NCBI GenBank assembly: GCA_000209815.1
Contig: FP929036.1
Coordinates: forward strand, 745,658 to 809,657
Origin: Butyrivibrio fibrisolvens 16/4
GTDB lineage: Bacteria; Bacillota; Clostridia; Lachnospirales; Lachnospiraceae
Direction of reading: 5' to 3'
DNA: 64,000 nucleotides
Part shown: in pieces, positions 38,446 to 49,930 of the stretch
Layout: every line of letters starts with the position of its first letter
How positions within the stretch are numbered: the first letter of the stretch is position 1
Notes under the pieces: generated by a model
Told to the model about the DNA's origin: nothing
Database searches by the model: none
Seen by the model: the letters and a program-made list of their open reading frames with translations, nothing else
Position numbers and translations under genes: made by a program

Positions 38446-39311
38446 GTGATTATATAGTTAGAGCAACAGCAGCAAATGATGCAATTCGCGCATTTGCAAT
38501 CACAAGCAAGGACATAGTAGAAGAGGCACGTGTGCGCCATAATACTTCTCCTATTGTTACAGCTGCACTTGGCCGTATGCTTTCAGCTGGTTCTATGATG
38601 GGGGTGATGCTTAAGGGTGAGGATGATTTAGTTACTCTTCAGATTCAGGGCTCTGGCCCTCTTAAGGGAATCACAGTTACTGCAAACAGCAAGGGAGAGG
38701 TAAAGGGCTTTCCTAATGTTTCAGTTGTTGATCTTCCACCAAAGAACGGCAAGCTTGATGTGGGCGGTGCTATCGACCTTGGTATCATGCGTGTAATCAA
38801 GGATATGGGTCTTAAGGAGCCATATGTTGGTACAGTAGAGCTTCAGACAGGTGAAATCGCAGAAGATCTTACATATTACTATGCAGTATCAGAGCAGATT
38901 CCTTCATCAGTAGGTCTAGGTGTTCTTATGAACAAGGATAATACTGTAAATTGCGCAGGCGGTTTTATTATTCAGCTTATGCCATTTACTTCTGAGGAGG
39001 TTATTGCACAGCTTGAAGAGAATTTAAAGACTCTTCCTTCAGTTACAGATATGCTTTCAAGCGGCAAGACACCAGAGCAGATGCTTGAGACAGTTTTAGC
39101 TGGTCTTGATGTTGATTTCAAAGAGACTTATCCAGCAGCTTACAAGTGTGATTGTTCTAGAGAAAGAGTCATCAAGAGTCTTGCTTCACTTGGCAAAGAG
39201 GATATGGATGATATTATCGCTGATGGCAAGCCTGTAGAGGTAAAATGTCAGTTCTGTAACGAGGCTTACGAGTTCACTATTGATGAAATTAAAAGCTTTA
39301 GGAAAAATTAA
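38442..39311 (+). CDS. hslO: Redox-regulated chaperone Hsp33
   Basis: 289 residues. N-terminal holdase domain (YIVRATAANDAIRAFAITS) and C-terminal zinc switch with CDCSRERV and CQFCNEAY, the CxC...CxxC set that forms disulfides and activates the chaperone under oxidation. Translationally coupled to the methyltransferase. Confidence 0.96.
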   Translation: MSDYIVRATAANDAIRAFAITSKDIVEEARVRHNTSPIVTAALGRMLSAGSMMGVMLKGEDDLVTLQIQGSGPLKGITVTANSKGEVKGFPNVSVVDLPPKNGKLDVGGAIDLGIMRVIKDMGLKEPYVGTVELQTGEIAEDLTYYYAVSEQIPSSVGLGVLMNKDNTVNCAGGFIIQLMPFTSEEVIAQLEENLKTLPSVTDMLSSGKTPEQMLETVLAGLDVDFKETYPAAYKCDCSRERVIKSLASLGKEDMDDIIADGKPVEVKCQFCNEAYEFTIDEIKSFRKN

Positions 39312-39415
39312 TGATAACCGCCTGTTTACAGGCGAAACTTTAGTTGATTTTACATTTAAAAATCCTGTAAACTATCACACGGAACAGTTTTACATTTTTT
39401 TAGAGGATTATTGTA

Positions 39416-41139
39416 ATGAGTGCGGGAAAGAGGAAAGTAAAAGCACATAAAAAATCTAATAGATTTTATAATAAAAAACAATGCTTCGCTGGGAAATTAT
39501 TGGAGGCATTGTTTTATTTGTGTATTTAGCAGGCAGTATTTTCTTTAGCAGCCACTTCTATATCAGAAGCAAGGTAAATGGTGTAGGTGCTTCATTCTTA
39601 GGAGCAGAGAATACCTACAATAAGATAGTAGAGAATGCAGATAAATACACTATCACATTTGTTAATGCTGATGGAGATGTTGTAAACGAAGTAAGTGCAG
39701 CAGATCTTGGCGTTGGCGTTAACTACCCTGAAGAACAGGTTCAGGAATTACTGGATTCCCAGACAGGCTTCAATTGGATTTTACGTCTTATCGTTCCGGC
39801 AGAATATTATACATCTACTGGTAATTCATTCGACAAGACAAAGGTAAAGGCTGTTGCATCTTCTTTGGATTTTAGTCACCAGAAGGCTACAAAGGAATCA
39901 GAGGATGCTTACATCGAGTTCGATGGCAATAAATTTGTTATTAAGGACGAGGTATACGGAGATAGAATTGATGCTGAGGGCGTAGAGGAAGCTATCATCT
40001 ATGCAGTTGAGAATCTTCAGACAAAGATTAATCTTACTGATGGCACCTGCTACAACAAGCCAAATGTTAAGGCTGATGACAAGAACATTCAGGCAGCTTG
40101 CGATAAGCTTAATAGCTATTTGGATATAGATATTCACTATGATCTTGGTGAGGGTATTTCCGAGGATATTCCACTGGAGACAAAGGCTTCATTCTTTAAT
40201 TGGGATGATAAATACAAGGTTTTCTTTGATAGAGATGCCATTGGTGAATATGTAAATGCAATGGGTGAAAAATATAACACCTACGGCAAGAAAAAGCATT
40301 TCGTTACTACTGAGGGTGAAGAAATCGAAGTTCCTGCAGGCTCCTTTGGCTGGAGAATAGCATACGATGGCGAGATTGATGCTATTATCGCAGACTTTGA
40401 GGGCGGCAAGGACGTTACCAGAGATTTCACATACCTTTATCGCGGCACCAGCCACGGTGAAAATGATTATGGCAATTCATACGTGGAGGTAAATCTTACC
40501 ACACAGCACGTATACGTCTATAAAGATGGTGAAATGGTCCTTGATAGTAGCTGTGTATCAGGAAATGTATCAAAGGGTCATGGCACACATACAGGTGTTT
40601 ATCCAATCGCTTACAAGCAAAAGGATGCTACACTTAGAGGTGATAATTACGAATCACATGTTAAGTTCTGGATGCCATTTAATATGGGCGAGGGACTTCA
40701 TGATGCCACTTGGCGTGCAAAGTTTGGCGGCACTATTTACAAGACTAGTGGTAGCCACGGTTGCGTTAATCTTCCACTTAAAAAGGCCGAAGAAATCTTT
40801 GGTATTGTGGAAGCAGGATGGCCTGTTTTCGTATTTTATACAGGAGATACTGAGGAGGAAAACTTCCGTCTTCAGAATCCACAGATTGATGCTATGAATC
40901 TTATAGCAGATATTGAATCAGTTACTTTAGAGTCAGAGCCAAAGATTGTTGCGGCTAGACAGAAGTTTGATTCACTTACAGAGGAACAAAAGGCACTCGT
41001 TACTAATTACGAGGATCTTGTTAATGCCGAGCTTGCACTTCAGGCGCTTAAGGCTCAGGCAGCTGCAGATGCAGCCGCACAGGGCGAGGCTGTTGATGGT
41101 CAGGCACCAGTTGCTCCAGAGGCTCCAGTTGTTCCTTAG
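39416..41139 (+). CDS. L,D-transpeptidase with PG-binding domain (one-base frameshift)
   Basis: 574 residues when one A is added to the A6 run at 39473-39478, linking the basic N-terminus (MSAGKRKVKAHKK, GAGG upstream) to the membrane anchor (LRWEIIGGIVLFVYLAG). Then a PG_binding_4-like region and the YkuD domain with SGSHGCVNLP (catalytic Cys), and an Ala/Pro-rich tail. It forms 3-3 peptide cross-links or attaches proteins to peptidoglycan outside the membrane. Confidence 0.88.
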
Positions 41140-41183
41140 AATTTTATGTAGTTATAGGTAGCTTTATTTACGAGGTATTTAAA

Positions 41184-42246
41184 ATGACAGCATGGACTAA
41201 GAACGTTCGTAAAGTGGTTCCTTATACACCTGGCGAACAGCCAAAAGTAAAAATATTATTAAGCTTAATACAAATGAGAATCCATACCCACCAAGTCCTT
41301 TGGTGGGTAAAGCTATTTCTAAAGTTAGTCTTGATTCCTTAAGAAAATATCCAGACCCTGCCTGCGATATTCTTATTAAGGCACTTGCTGCTTACCACAA
41401 TCAGGATTCTTCAAAGGTGTTTGTGGGAGTTGGTTCTGATGATGTTTTGGCTATGAGCTTTCTTACATTTTTCAATTCAGAAAGGCCAGTTTTATTCCCT
41501 GATATCACTTATTCATTTTATGATGTATGGGCAGATTTATTCAGGATTCCACACGAGCAAATGCCGCTTGATGAGGATTTTAAGATTAAGGCATCCGATT
41601 ATGAAAAGCCTTGCGGCGGAATAGTTATTCCAAATCCAAACGCACCAACAGGTGTTGCCGAGCCGGTAGAGTTTTTTGAAAAGATAGTTGCGGCACATCC
41701 AGAGTGTGTAGTTATCATTGACGAGGCCTATGTGGATTTTGGCTCTCAGTCTTGTATTGGACTTACTGATAAATATGATAATGTTCTTGTAGTTAGGACC
41801 TTTTCAAAATCCAGAGCTATGGCAGGAAACCGTATTGGCTATGCCATAGGTTCGCCTGAATTGATAAAGTATTTGTCTGATTGCAAATTCTCTTTCAATT
41901 CATATACTATGGATACTATTACCTTGGCAGCTGGCGTTGCTTCTGTTGAGGATGATGATTATTTCAAAGAAAAATAGCTGCAGTTATTTCCACCAGAGAG
42001 TGGACCAAAACACAGCTTAACGCATTGGGATTTTCATTCCCGGATTCAAAGAGTAATTTTATTTTTGCAAAGCACGAATCCGTAAATGCGATATATATTT
42101 TTGAGGAGCTTAAAAAGAGAGGCATTTATGTCCGCCATTTCTCAAAGCCAGAGCGAATTGCAGATTATCTACGTATCAGCATAGGTACGGATGAAGAGAT
42201 GCAGACGCTAATTAAAAATTTAAAAGAAATATTAGGAGTTGAATAA
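41184..42246 (+). CDS. hisC: Histidinol-phosphate aminotransferase-like enzyme (two frameshifts)
   Basis: 354-residue fold-type I PLP aminotransferase after adding one A at each of two A5 runs (41249-41253, 41970-41974): KLNTNENPYPPSP at the N-terminus, IVIPNPNAPTG, DEAYVDF, and the PLP Lys in RTFSKSRAMAGNRIGY. No other his gene is close, so it could serve histidine synthesis or another aromatic or phospho-amino substrate. Its TAA overlaps the next ATG by one base (TAATG). Confidence 0.87.
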
Positions 42247-42736
42247 TGATTAGATATTTAATAGTTTTTTTGTTTCAATGGTACCACTTGTAGAGCTTAG
42301 AGGAGCTATTCCATGGGCATACGGCTATAAGGCAGCAGATCCTACTTTCAATCTTTTAGCTGCATATATTATAATAGCCATAGGAAATATGATTCCTATG
42401 CCAATAATATATTTCTTTGCCCGCAAGGTATTAGAGTGGGGTAAGGACAAGCCTGTAATCGGTGGTTTCTTTACATTCTGCCTTGAGAAGGGTGAGAAGG
42501 GTGGAAAGAAGCTTCAGGAAAAGGCAGGAAAAGGTCTTTTCGTAGCACTTCTTCTCTTTGTAGGTATTCCAGTTCCTGGTACAGGTGCATGGACAGGTAC
42601 ACTTGCAGCATCTATCCTTGATATGGATTTCAAATCTACAATTCTTGCAGTTATTGGAGGCATCGCACTTGCAGGATGTATTATTGGTTTGGTTTGTACA
42701 TTAGGTTTGGGCGCTTATATAGGAGTGACAGCTTAA
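42246..42736 (+). CDS. Small multidrug-export-type membrane protein, COG2426 (one-base frameshift)
   Basis: 163 residues after adding one T to the T7 run at 42265-42271: MIRYLIVFFVSMVPLVELRGAIPWAYGY. Four or five membrane helices, with the family-typical LRGAIP and GIPVPGTGAWTG. The family is named small multidrug export protein, but transport is poorly documented. Coupled to hisC through TAATG. Confidence 0.8.
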
Positions 42737-42737
42737 A

Positions 42738-42914
42738 ATGGATACAGCTAATATGCTTATAAATGTGGCCGCAATTCTAGCCGGCCTTGTATTGTACATA
42801 TTCGTTACAAATACCAAATGGGGCAAGGACCACGAACAGTATCAGTACATGATTATGCTTGGTACGATTCTGGTTGCTGTTATTGTAGGAGGACTGCTGA
42901 GATGGCTAATGTAG
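42738..42914 (+). CDS. Small two-helix membrane protein, 58 residues
   Basis: MDTANMLINVAAILAGLVLY (helix 1), a short KWGKDHEQ loop, then MLGTILVAVIVGGLLRWL (helix 2). It starts 1 base after the preceding stop and its end overlaps the next start by 13 bases, so it is part of the same translated cluster. Function unknown. Confidence 0.6.
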   Translation: MDTANMLINVAAILAGLVLYIFVTNTKWGKDHEQYQYMIMLGTILVAVIVGGLLRWLM

Positions 42915-43081
42915 CATGTGAGTACTGCAATAATTTTGTTTGGGATGAAGAGGACGAGCAGTATTATTGCGAAATTGATATGGATGAAGACGATTATGTC
43001 AGACTTGTATCAGGTCATTATAAGGAGTGTCCTTACTTTGTAGATGGTGACGAATATAAAGTTGTTAGACACCAGAATTAA
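42902..43081 (+). CDS. DUF6472-like Cys-containing small protein
   Basis: 59 residues with CEYCNNFVWDEEDEQYYCE and a later KECPYF, four Cys likely to bind one metal. The family is widespread in Lachnospiraceae and uncharacterised; the DUF number is from memory. Overlaps the small membrane gene in another frame. Confidence 0.65.
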   Translation: MANVACEYCNNFVWDEEDEQYYCEIDMDEDDYVRLVSGHYKECPYFVDGDEYKVVRHQN

Positions 43082-43126
43082 AAATTATGATAAAATTATA
43101 TAAAAATAATCGAGGAGGATTTTGTT

Positions 43127-44752
43127 GTGAAATTTAAAGGTTTAGTAAAATCTTTAGCTGCATTTGCAATGGCAGCAGTGATGACCCTTTCAGTGCCACT
43201 TACAGCTAGTGCTGCTGGTATTCAGGGTATCGATGTTTCAAAGTATCAGGGAAATATTAATTGGGCGGCAGTTGCTCAATCTGGAATATCATATACATTC
43301 ATTAAGGCAGGAAGCACAAATAAAGGAATAGATCCTTATTTTGCTGCAAACGTTCAGGGTGCACAGGCTGCTGGTGTTCGTACTGGTGTATATATTTATT
43401 CATATGCTACATCGGTAGAGGCAGCTATTCAGGAGGCTCAGCTTCTTCTTCAGTGGATTGAGCCATACAATATCAATTTCCCAGTTGCATTTGATTTTGA
43501 GGACAAATCACAGAAGGGATTAGATGCTAATACATGTACAGCTATGGCTAATGCATTTGCTACAGTTATTTCCCGTGCAGGTTATACACCTATCCTTTAC
43601 ACATACACTAATTTCTACAAGACACATTTTACATCAGCACTTGCTTGCGATAAATGGATTGCTCAGTATGCAGACCACAATGATATCGCTGGCTGGCAGA
43701 TTTGGCAGTACTCTTCAGGTGGAGCAGTACCAGGTGTTAATGGTCGTTGCGATATGAATGTTGCTGTTAAGGATTACACAGCATTTATTCCACAGGTTGG
43801 TTTACTTGATTTAGGTCAGGGCAATGTATATTTCTACAATAACTTCCGTAGACAGTTCGGATGGGTAGATTTAGCAGGAGTTAAATATCACACAGACCCA
43901 ACAACAGGTCTTCTTACAACTGGTTGGTTTGCTGATGAGACTGGTGCATATTACTTCCTTCCAGGTGCAGGAAATGCAGTTACTGGTCTTAATACAATCG
44001 ACAAAGGTATTTACTACTTCAATGAAGCTGCTCAGCTTCAGACAGGTTGGATTGATTTAGGAGAGAACAGATTCCTCTTTAATCCAGCTGAAAACGGAAA
44101 GCTTTATACAGGATGGTGGGCAGATGCCGAAGGCGTTCGTTATCTTGATGCCAAGGATGGACATATGGTAAAGGGACTTCAGGCTATCGATAAGGATGTA
44201 TATTACTTCAATGAAAATGGTTTACGTCAGGCCGGCTGGGTTGAGATTAATAAGCTTACATTTATGTTCAATCCAAATGACGAAGGCAAGCTTTACAAAG
44301 GCTGGTGGAATGACGCTACAGGAGTTTACTATTTAGATGCTAAGGATGCTCACAGAGTATCAGGTCTTAATGCTATCGATGGTTCTGTATACTACTTCAA
44401 TGAGGCAGGCCAGATGCAGGTAGGTGTTGTAAAGGTTAACGGCGTTACCTTCTACTTCGGAGCTGATGGCAAGATGCAGACAGGTATGCAGAGAATCGGC
44501 GATGCTATCTATTACTTCGATACAAATGGTGCTATGGCTACAGGCGTGATTCGCACAGCTGATGGAATCTACTATGCAGGAAATGATGGTAAAATAGTTC
44601 TTGGACAGCCTGTTACTATAAATGGTGTTCAGTTCCTCTTTGGAGCTGATGGTAAGCTTGTAATTAATCAGGTAATCCAGCTTGGAAATATGTATTATCG
44701 CACTGATGAAAAGGGTGTAATCGTACAGACTGCACCTGCTCCAACAAAATAA
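43127..44752 (+). CDS. GH25 lysozyme with cell-wall-binding repeats
   Basis: 541 residues. Signal peptide to ~30 (LTASAAG), GH25 muramidase domain to ~225 (GIDVSKYQGNINW; the Asp/Glu pair in VAFDFEDKSQ). About ten choline-binding-like repeats follow (GWFADETGAYYFLP, YYFNEAGQMQVG). Secreted autolysin or lytic enzyme. GTG start after GAGGAGG. Confidence 0.93.
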   Translation: MKFKGLVKSLAAFAMAAVMTLSVPLTASAAGIQGIDVSKYQGNINWAAVAQSGISYTFIKAGSTNKGIDPYFAANVQGAQAAGVRTGVYIYSYATSVEAAIQEAQLLLQWIEPYNINFPVAFDFEDKSQKGLDANTCTAMANAFATVISRAGYTPILYTYTNFYKTHFTSALACDKWIAQYADHNDIAGWQIWQYSSGGAVPGVNGRCDMNVAVKDYTAFIPQVGLLDLGQGNVYFYNNFRRQFGWVDLAGVKYHTDPTTGLLTTGWFADETGAYYFLPGAGNAVTGLNTIDKGIYYFNEAAQLQTGWIDLGENRFLFNPAENGKLYTGWWADAEGVRYLDAKDGHMVKGLQAIDKDVYYFNENGLRQAGWVEINKLTFMFNPNDEGKLYKGWWNDATGVYYLDAKDAHRVSGLNAIDGSVYYFNEAGQMQVGVVKVNGVTFYFGADGKMQTGMQRIGDAIYYFDTNGAMATGVIRTADGIYYAGNDGKIVLGQPVTINGVQFLFGADGKLVINQVIQLGNMYYRTDEKGVIVQTAPAPTK

Positions 44753-44757
44753 AAAAT

Positions 44758-44790
44758 AAGGACTGGCTTTAAAAGCCAGCCCATTTTTTA
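44758..44790. terminator. Bidirectional terminator between lysozyme and pyrI
   Basis: CTGGCT-TTAAA-AGCCAG with A-run before and T-run after. The pyrI stop lies inside it. Confidence 0.8.
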
Positions 44791-45224
44791 TTTTTACCTG
44801 TATATTTCTCTTCGCAATACTTGCAACGATATACTTCATTTTCCTCATCGGTAAGTATGAATACCTGATCAAGCTCCTGTTCAACAGTGCTGATACAACG
44901 AGGATTCTTGCAAGATATTACATTTTTAATTTCCTTTGGAAGTGTAAGCTTACGCTTTTCTACAATAGCATCATCCTTAATAATATTGCACGTGATGTTG
45001 TGATCTATAAATCCAAGGATATCTAAATCAACTCTCTCAATAGGACACTCTATTTTTATGATGTCCTTTCGACCCATCTTATTTGACTTTGCATTCATAA
45101 TCATAGCAACTGTGCAGTCACAGCCTAGATTTGCAAGATGAAGGTCGTTATAAATAGTCATTGATTCGCCTGCTTTGATATGATCAAGTACGAATCCCTG
45201 ATGGATACCACTTATGTTAAGCAT
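44769..45224 (-). CDS. pyrI: Aspartate carbamoyltransferase regulatory chain
   Basis: 151 residues. N-terminal nucleotide-binding domain (MLNISGIHQGFVLDHIKAG) and C-terminal zinc domain with Cys in CKNPRC and CKYCEEKY. It binds CTP/ATP and controls PyrB allosterically. 13 bases after pyrB with its own GGGAGGG site. Many Gram-positives lack pyrI; its presence is normal in Clostridia. Confidence 0.95.
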   Translation of the reverse strand: MLNISGIHQGFVLDHIKAGESMTIYNDLHLANLGCDCTVAMIMNAKSNKMGRKDIIKIECPIERVDLDILGFIDHNITCNIIKDDAIVEKRKLTLPKEIKNVISCKNPRCISTVEQELDQVFILTDEENEVYRCKYCEEKYTGKNKKWAGF

Positions 45225-45237
45225 TGTATTTCCCTCC

Positions 45238-46151
45238 CTATACTAATTCCAAAAGTGTAAGTATTAGAGCCATTCTAATGAATACGCCATATTTAGCTTG
45301 GGTAAAGTACATAGCTCTTGGATCATCGTCCACATCAACAGAGATTTCGTTAACTCTTGGAAGTGGATGGAGAACCATCATATCTTTTTAGCGAGACGCA
45401 TCTTTTCTGGTGTGAGAATGAAGAAATCCTTCAAGCGGATGTAATCCTCTTCGTTGAAGAATCTTTCTCTCTGAACACGTGTCATATAGAGGATGTCAAG
45501 CTCGCCCATAACATCATCTAAAGAATCAACTTCTTTGTATTCATATCCGTTTTTCTCCAGTACATCCTCGCGAATATACTCAGGAACTTTTAGTTCTTCT
45601 GGTGAGATAAGTACGAATTTAATTCCCGGATAACGAACAAGTGCATTGATAAGAGAGTGCACCGTACGGCCGAATTTCAAATCACCACAAAGTCCGATAG
45701 TAAGGTCTTTGATTTCGCCTCGTAAAGAGCGAATGGTAAATAAATCTGTAAGTGTTTGTGTGGGATGTTGATGACCACCATCACCGGCATTAATAACGGG
45801 AATAAGAGATCGCTGAGAAGCGACTAATGGAGCGCCTTCCTTTGGATGACGCATAGCGCAGATGTCTGCGTAAGAAGAAATAACACGAATAGTATCAGAA
45901 ACACTTTCGCCTTTGGCTGCTGAAGAAGAATCAGCTGAAGAAAAACCAAGTACAGAACCACCAAGATTAAGCATGGCAGCCTCAAAAGAAAGTCTTGTTC
46001 GAGTGCTTGGTTCATAGAAACAAGTAGCTAGCTTTTTGCCGTGGCATTTCTCGGAGTACGAGTCTGGATGAGCTTTAATATCATCCGCCAGGTCCATAAG
46101 CTGCTCTAGTTCCTCTCTGGTAAAGTCCAGAGGGCTCATTAGATGACGCAT
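45238..46151 (-). CDS. pyrB: Aspartate carbamoyltransferase catalytic chain (one-base frameshift)
   Basis: 304 residues with one base added to the T5 run at 45385-45389; the end then reads [18 protein letters not shown], the conserved aspartate-binding HPLPR. Carbamoyl-phosphate loop [21 protein letters not shown]. First step of pyrimidine synthesis. No attenuator seen in the 94-bp gap to priA. Confidence 0.94.
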
Positions 46152-46210
46152 ATGTATCCTCCCTGAAAATGAATGATTGTTTTCAAATCAATTTATTCTA
46201 CCATATTGAA

Positions 46211-46239
46211 TTCAAAATAAAACCCTTTTATGCTAAAAT
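46211..46239 (+). promoter_or_regulatory. priA promoter, probably leaderless
   Basis: TTCAAA, 17-bp spacer, extended -10 TGCTAAAAT (TAAAAT 46234-46239). Only 6 bases separate the -10 from the ATG at 46246 and there is no ribosome site. Confidence 0.5.
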
Positions 46240-46245
46240 ATTTTT

Positions 46246-48475
46246 ATGAAATATGCAGACGTCATTATTGACATATCTCACGAGAGATTGGATAAAACAT
46301 TTGAATATATAGTTCCAGATGATTTGGAAGAGCAGGTTGTAGAAGGGGTTCAGGTAGTTATTCCCTTCGGTCAGGGGAACCGTGCCATCACAGGATATGT
46401 GGTAGGGCTTCACGACAAACCGGGTTTCGATGTTACTAAGCTGAAGCCTATTGCGAGAGTTGTAAAGGACAGTATCGCCATAGAGTCTCAGCTTATTTCT
46501 TTGGCTGCCTTTCTAAAACGTAATTACGGTAGCACTATGAATCAGGCTCTAAAGACAGTTATTCCTATTAAGAAAAAGGAAAGCGAGAAGCTAAAAAAGA
46601 AATCACTTTGGCTATTTCAATTGAGCAGGCAAAAATCGAGCTTAATGAGCTTCTTGTTAACAAACGTCACGCCCTTGGAAAAGAGCGTCTGTTGAGAGAG
46701 CTTTTAGAGGTGGATACCCTTGATTGGGATCTTGCTACAAAACAGCTTCAGGTACCTTCAGCTAATATTCGTGATTTGGAAAAAAGGGGATTATCCACGT
46801 TGAGTCTGTCAGAACCTTCCGTAATCCACATCTTAATAAAGAAGCTAACAAAAAGCATATCACTTTAAATGAGGAACAGGAGGCTGCGGCAGAGCGTATA
46901 AAGGCAGATATTGATACTGGCCGCAGGAAGACCTATCTTATCCACGGTGTTACAGGCTCTGGCAAAACAGAGGTTTATATGGATGTTATGGAGCACGTGA
47001 TAAATATGGGACAGCAGGTTATTGTGCTGATTCCAGAAATAGCTCTTACCTATCAGACGGTTATGCGATTTTACACACGCTTTGGTGATAAGGTCAGCAT
47101 TCTAAATAGCCGTATGTCACCAGGAGAACGCTTTGATCAGTTCGAACGTGCCAAATCTGGAGAGATTAGCATTATGGTGGGCCCTCGTTCGGCATTGTTC
47201 ACACCTTTTGCAAATCTTGGTCTTATAATCATTGACGAAGAACACGAGCCTAGCTACAAATCTGAGGTTATTCCTAGATACCACGCCAGGGAGACAGCAG
47301 TATATCGAGCAAAGCTTTCTGGTGCAACAGTCATCTTAGGTTCTGCCACCCCTAGTCTGGAGGCGTATACCAGGGCCACAGAGGGGGAGTATCAGCTTAT
47401 CACTCTTCACAACAGGGCTATGGGACATGATATGGCCAGCTGTGAGATAGTTGATTTGCGCACAGAGCTCCAGGAGGGCAATCGCTCTATGCTTAGCCGC
47501 AGGCTAAAGGAGCTGATGGCAGATAGACTTGCAAAAAAACAGCAGATAATGCTGTTTTTAAATAGAAGAGGCCTTATGGGCTTCGTTTCTTGTAGGGCAT
47601 GTGGTCATGTGTTAAAATGTCCACATTGCGATGTTGCCTTGCATCTTCACAGTGGTGGTATCATGAAATGTCATTACTGTGGATTCACTACTAAGACTAC
47701 GAAAACCTGTCCTAGCTGTGGCAGCAAATACATTGGCAGCTTCAAGGCTGGTACACAGCGCTTAGAGGAGATTGTGAAGGAGTCATTCCCTCAGGCCAGA
47801 GTCCTTCGTATGGATGCTGATACCACTTCTGGTAAAAATGGTCACGAGGAAATCCTATCAGCATTTGCCGCTCACGAAGCAGATGTACTTATAGGTACAC
47901 AGATGATTGTGAAGGGGCACGATTTTGCCAATGTGACACTGGTAGGAATCATAGCTGCGGATATCTCTCTTAACGAGTCGGATTTCCATAGTGGGGAGCG
48001 TACCTTCCAGCTACTTACTCAGGCAGTTGGTAGAGCAGGTAGAGGTGTGGAGCCTGGCATTGCAGTGATTCAGACCTATCAGCCTGAAAACTATGCAGTT
48101 GTTTCTTCGGCTAATCAGGATTATGATAGCTTTTACGCCCAGGAGATAGCCTACAGAAGGCTGTTGTCTTATCCACCTTGTGGGCATATACTTGGAATCC
48201 AGGTAAGCTGCGACAAACAAAAGGATGCCATCGCTCAGGCAGACATATTAGCAGCTCTCATTAGACGAATGGACCCAGAAATTGTTATAATGGGACCTGA
48301 GGATGCCTACATAGGAAAGCTAAAGGATGTATACCGCAGGGTAATATATCTTAGGGCTGATGATTATGACAGGCTGGTTAACATCAAAGACGCAATCGAT
48401 AAATTTTTATTGGAGCAAAAGCAATACAGAAATACCAGCACTTGGTTTGATTTTGATCCAATCAATACATTATAG
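46246..48475 (+). CDS. priA: Primosomal protein N' (PriA helicase), two frameshifts
   Basis: 743 residues when one base is added at the A6 run 46593-46598 and at the A/G run 46780-46789. N-terminal 3'BD (YADVIIDISHERLDKTFEY), Walker A VTGSGKTEV, DEEH, eight-Cys zinc region (CRACGHVLKCPHC, CHYCGF, CPSCGS), helicase motifs VGRAGRG. Restarts replication at stalled forks. It leads the housekeeping run to thiN. Confidence 0.93.
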
Positions 48476-48499
48476 GTAAAAATAGAAAGAGGTTAGAAA

Positions 48500-48994
48500 A
48501 TGGCAGTTTTAGAAATTAGAGAATATGGTAAAGATGATGTGCTTTTAAAGACTTGCAAGCCAGTAAAGGAGCTTACACCAAAGCTTAGAACATTAATCGA
48601 CGATATGTACGACACAATGTACGATGCAGATGGTGTTGGCCTTGCAGCACCACAGGTTGGCGTTCTTCGTCGTATCTGCGTTATCGACATAGGTGAGGGC
48701 CCTGTTACTCTCATCAATCCAGTGGTACTTGAAACATCTGGTGAGCAGACAGGAAACGAAGGTTGTCTTTCAGTTCCTGGCAAGACAGGTATAGTTACTC
48801 GTCCAAATTACGCAAAGGTAAAAGCTCTCAATGAAGATATGGAAGAGTTCATTGTAGAAGGTGAGGAGCTTATGGCTCGCGCATTACTTCACGAGATTGA
48901 TCATCTTGATGGCCACATCTACACAGAAAAGGTAGAGGGTGAGCTCTACAACGTAGAAGATTTAGTTGAAGAAATCGAGGACGAGGAAGAGTAA
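48500..48994 (+). CDS. def: Peptide deformylase
   Basis: 164 residues with the three metal motifs GVGLAAPQVG, EGCLSVPG and HEIDHLDG. Removes formyl from nascent proteins. Ends in an acidic tail. Stop codon is directly followed by fmt. Confidence 0.97.
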   Translation: MAVLEIREYGKDDVLLKTCKPVKELTPKLRTLIDDMYDTMYDADGVGLAAPQVGVLRRICVIDIGEGPVTLINPVVLETSGEQTGNEGCLSVPGKTGIVTRPNYAKVKALNEDMEEFIVEGEELMARALLHEIDHLDGHIYTEKVEGELYNVEDLVEEIEDEEE

Positions 48995-49930
48995 ATGAAA
49001 GTAGTTTTTATGGGAACACCGGATTTTGCGGTGGAGACATTAAAGGCCATATATGAGGCTGGACACGAGGTTATTCTTGTAGTATCTCAGCCAGACAAAC
49101 CAAAGGGACGTAGCGGCAAGCTGGCACCTACACCTGTAAAGGAATTTGCAGTAGAGCATGATATTCCTGTATATCAGCCAGTTAAAATCAGAGCAGAGGA
49201 GTCTGTGGAGTATCTTCGTAAATACGAAGCGGATGTTTTTGTAGTAGCAGCTTTTGGACAGATTTTACCAAAGGTAATACTTGATATGCCTCGCATTGGT
49301 TGTGTCAATGTTCACGGCTCGCTTCTTCCAAAATACAGAGGCGCAGCACCTATCCAGTGGGCTGTTATTAACGGTGAAAAAGTCTCTGGTAATACTACTA
49401 TGCTTATGGGACCAGGCCTCGATGATGGAGATATGCTTCTTAAATCAGAAGTGGTTCTTTCAGAGGATGAAACAGGTGGCAGCCTATTTGATAAGCTTGC
49501 TATCGATGGCGGAAAGCTTGCAGTAAAGACCATAGAGGCTCTTGAAAGAGGTGAGATTACACCTATTCCTCAGGACGAATCTCAGGCTACCCACGTAGGT
49601 ATGATTAAAAAGGAAATGGGTCTTGTGGATTGGACAAAGCCTGCAGCAGAGATTGAGCGACTTATCAGGGGACTTAATCCTTGGCCTTCAGCATTTACAT
49701 TTATTGATGGCAAGCAGCTAAAGCTTTGGAAGGGTACAGTAGTAGAAAAGTCTGGTGAGCCAGGCACTATTATAGATGTAGATAAAAACGGATTTACCGT
49801 AGCCTGCGGCAAGGGCTCACTTGTAATTAATGAGCTTCAGCTAGAGGGCAAAAAGCGTATGGCAGCTGGGGATTTCCTTAGAGGCTATAGCATTGAAACA
49901 GGTAAGAGGTTTGTAAATGGCAGGGATTAA
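48995..49930 (+). CDS. fmt: Methionyl-tRNA formyltransferase
   Basis: 311 residues. MKVVFMGTPDFAVETL, folate-site motif NVHGSLLPKYRGAAPIQWA and C-terminal OB-like domain (LKLWKGTVV). Formylates initiator Met-tRNA. Overlaps rsmB by 14 bases. Confidence 0.97.
   Translation: MKVVFMGTPDFAVETLKAIYEAGHEVILVVSQPDKPKGRSGKLAPTPVKEFAVEHDIPVYQPVKIRAEESVEYLRKYEADVFVVAAFGQILPKVILDMPRIGCVNVHGSLLPKYRGAAPIQWAVINGEKVSGNTTMLMGPGLDDGDMLLKSEVVLSEDETGGSLFDKLAIDGGKLAVKTIEALERGEITPIPQDESQATHVGMIKKEMGLVDWTKPAAEIERLIRGLNPWPSAFTFIDGKQLKLWKGTVVEKSGEPGTIIDVDKNGFTVACGKGSLVINELQLEGKKRMAAGDFLRGYSIETGKRFVNGRD

Noticed and set aside
43524-43757. Internal ORFs in the lysozyme, araA, atpA and similar genes
   Set aside because: Out-of-frame shadows within well-identified genes.
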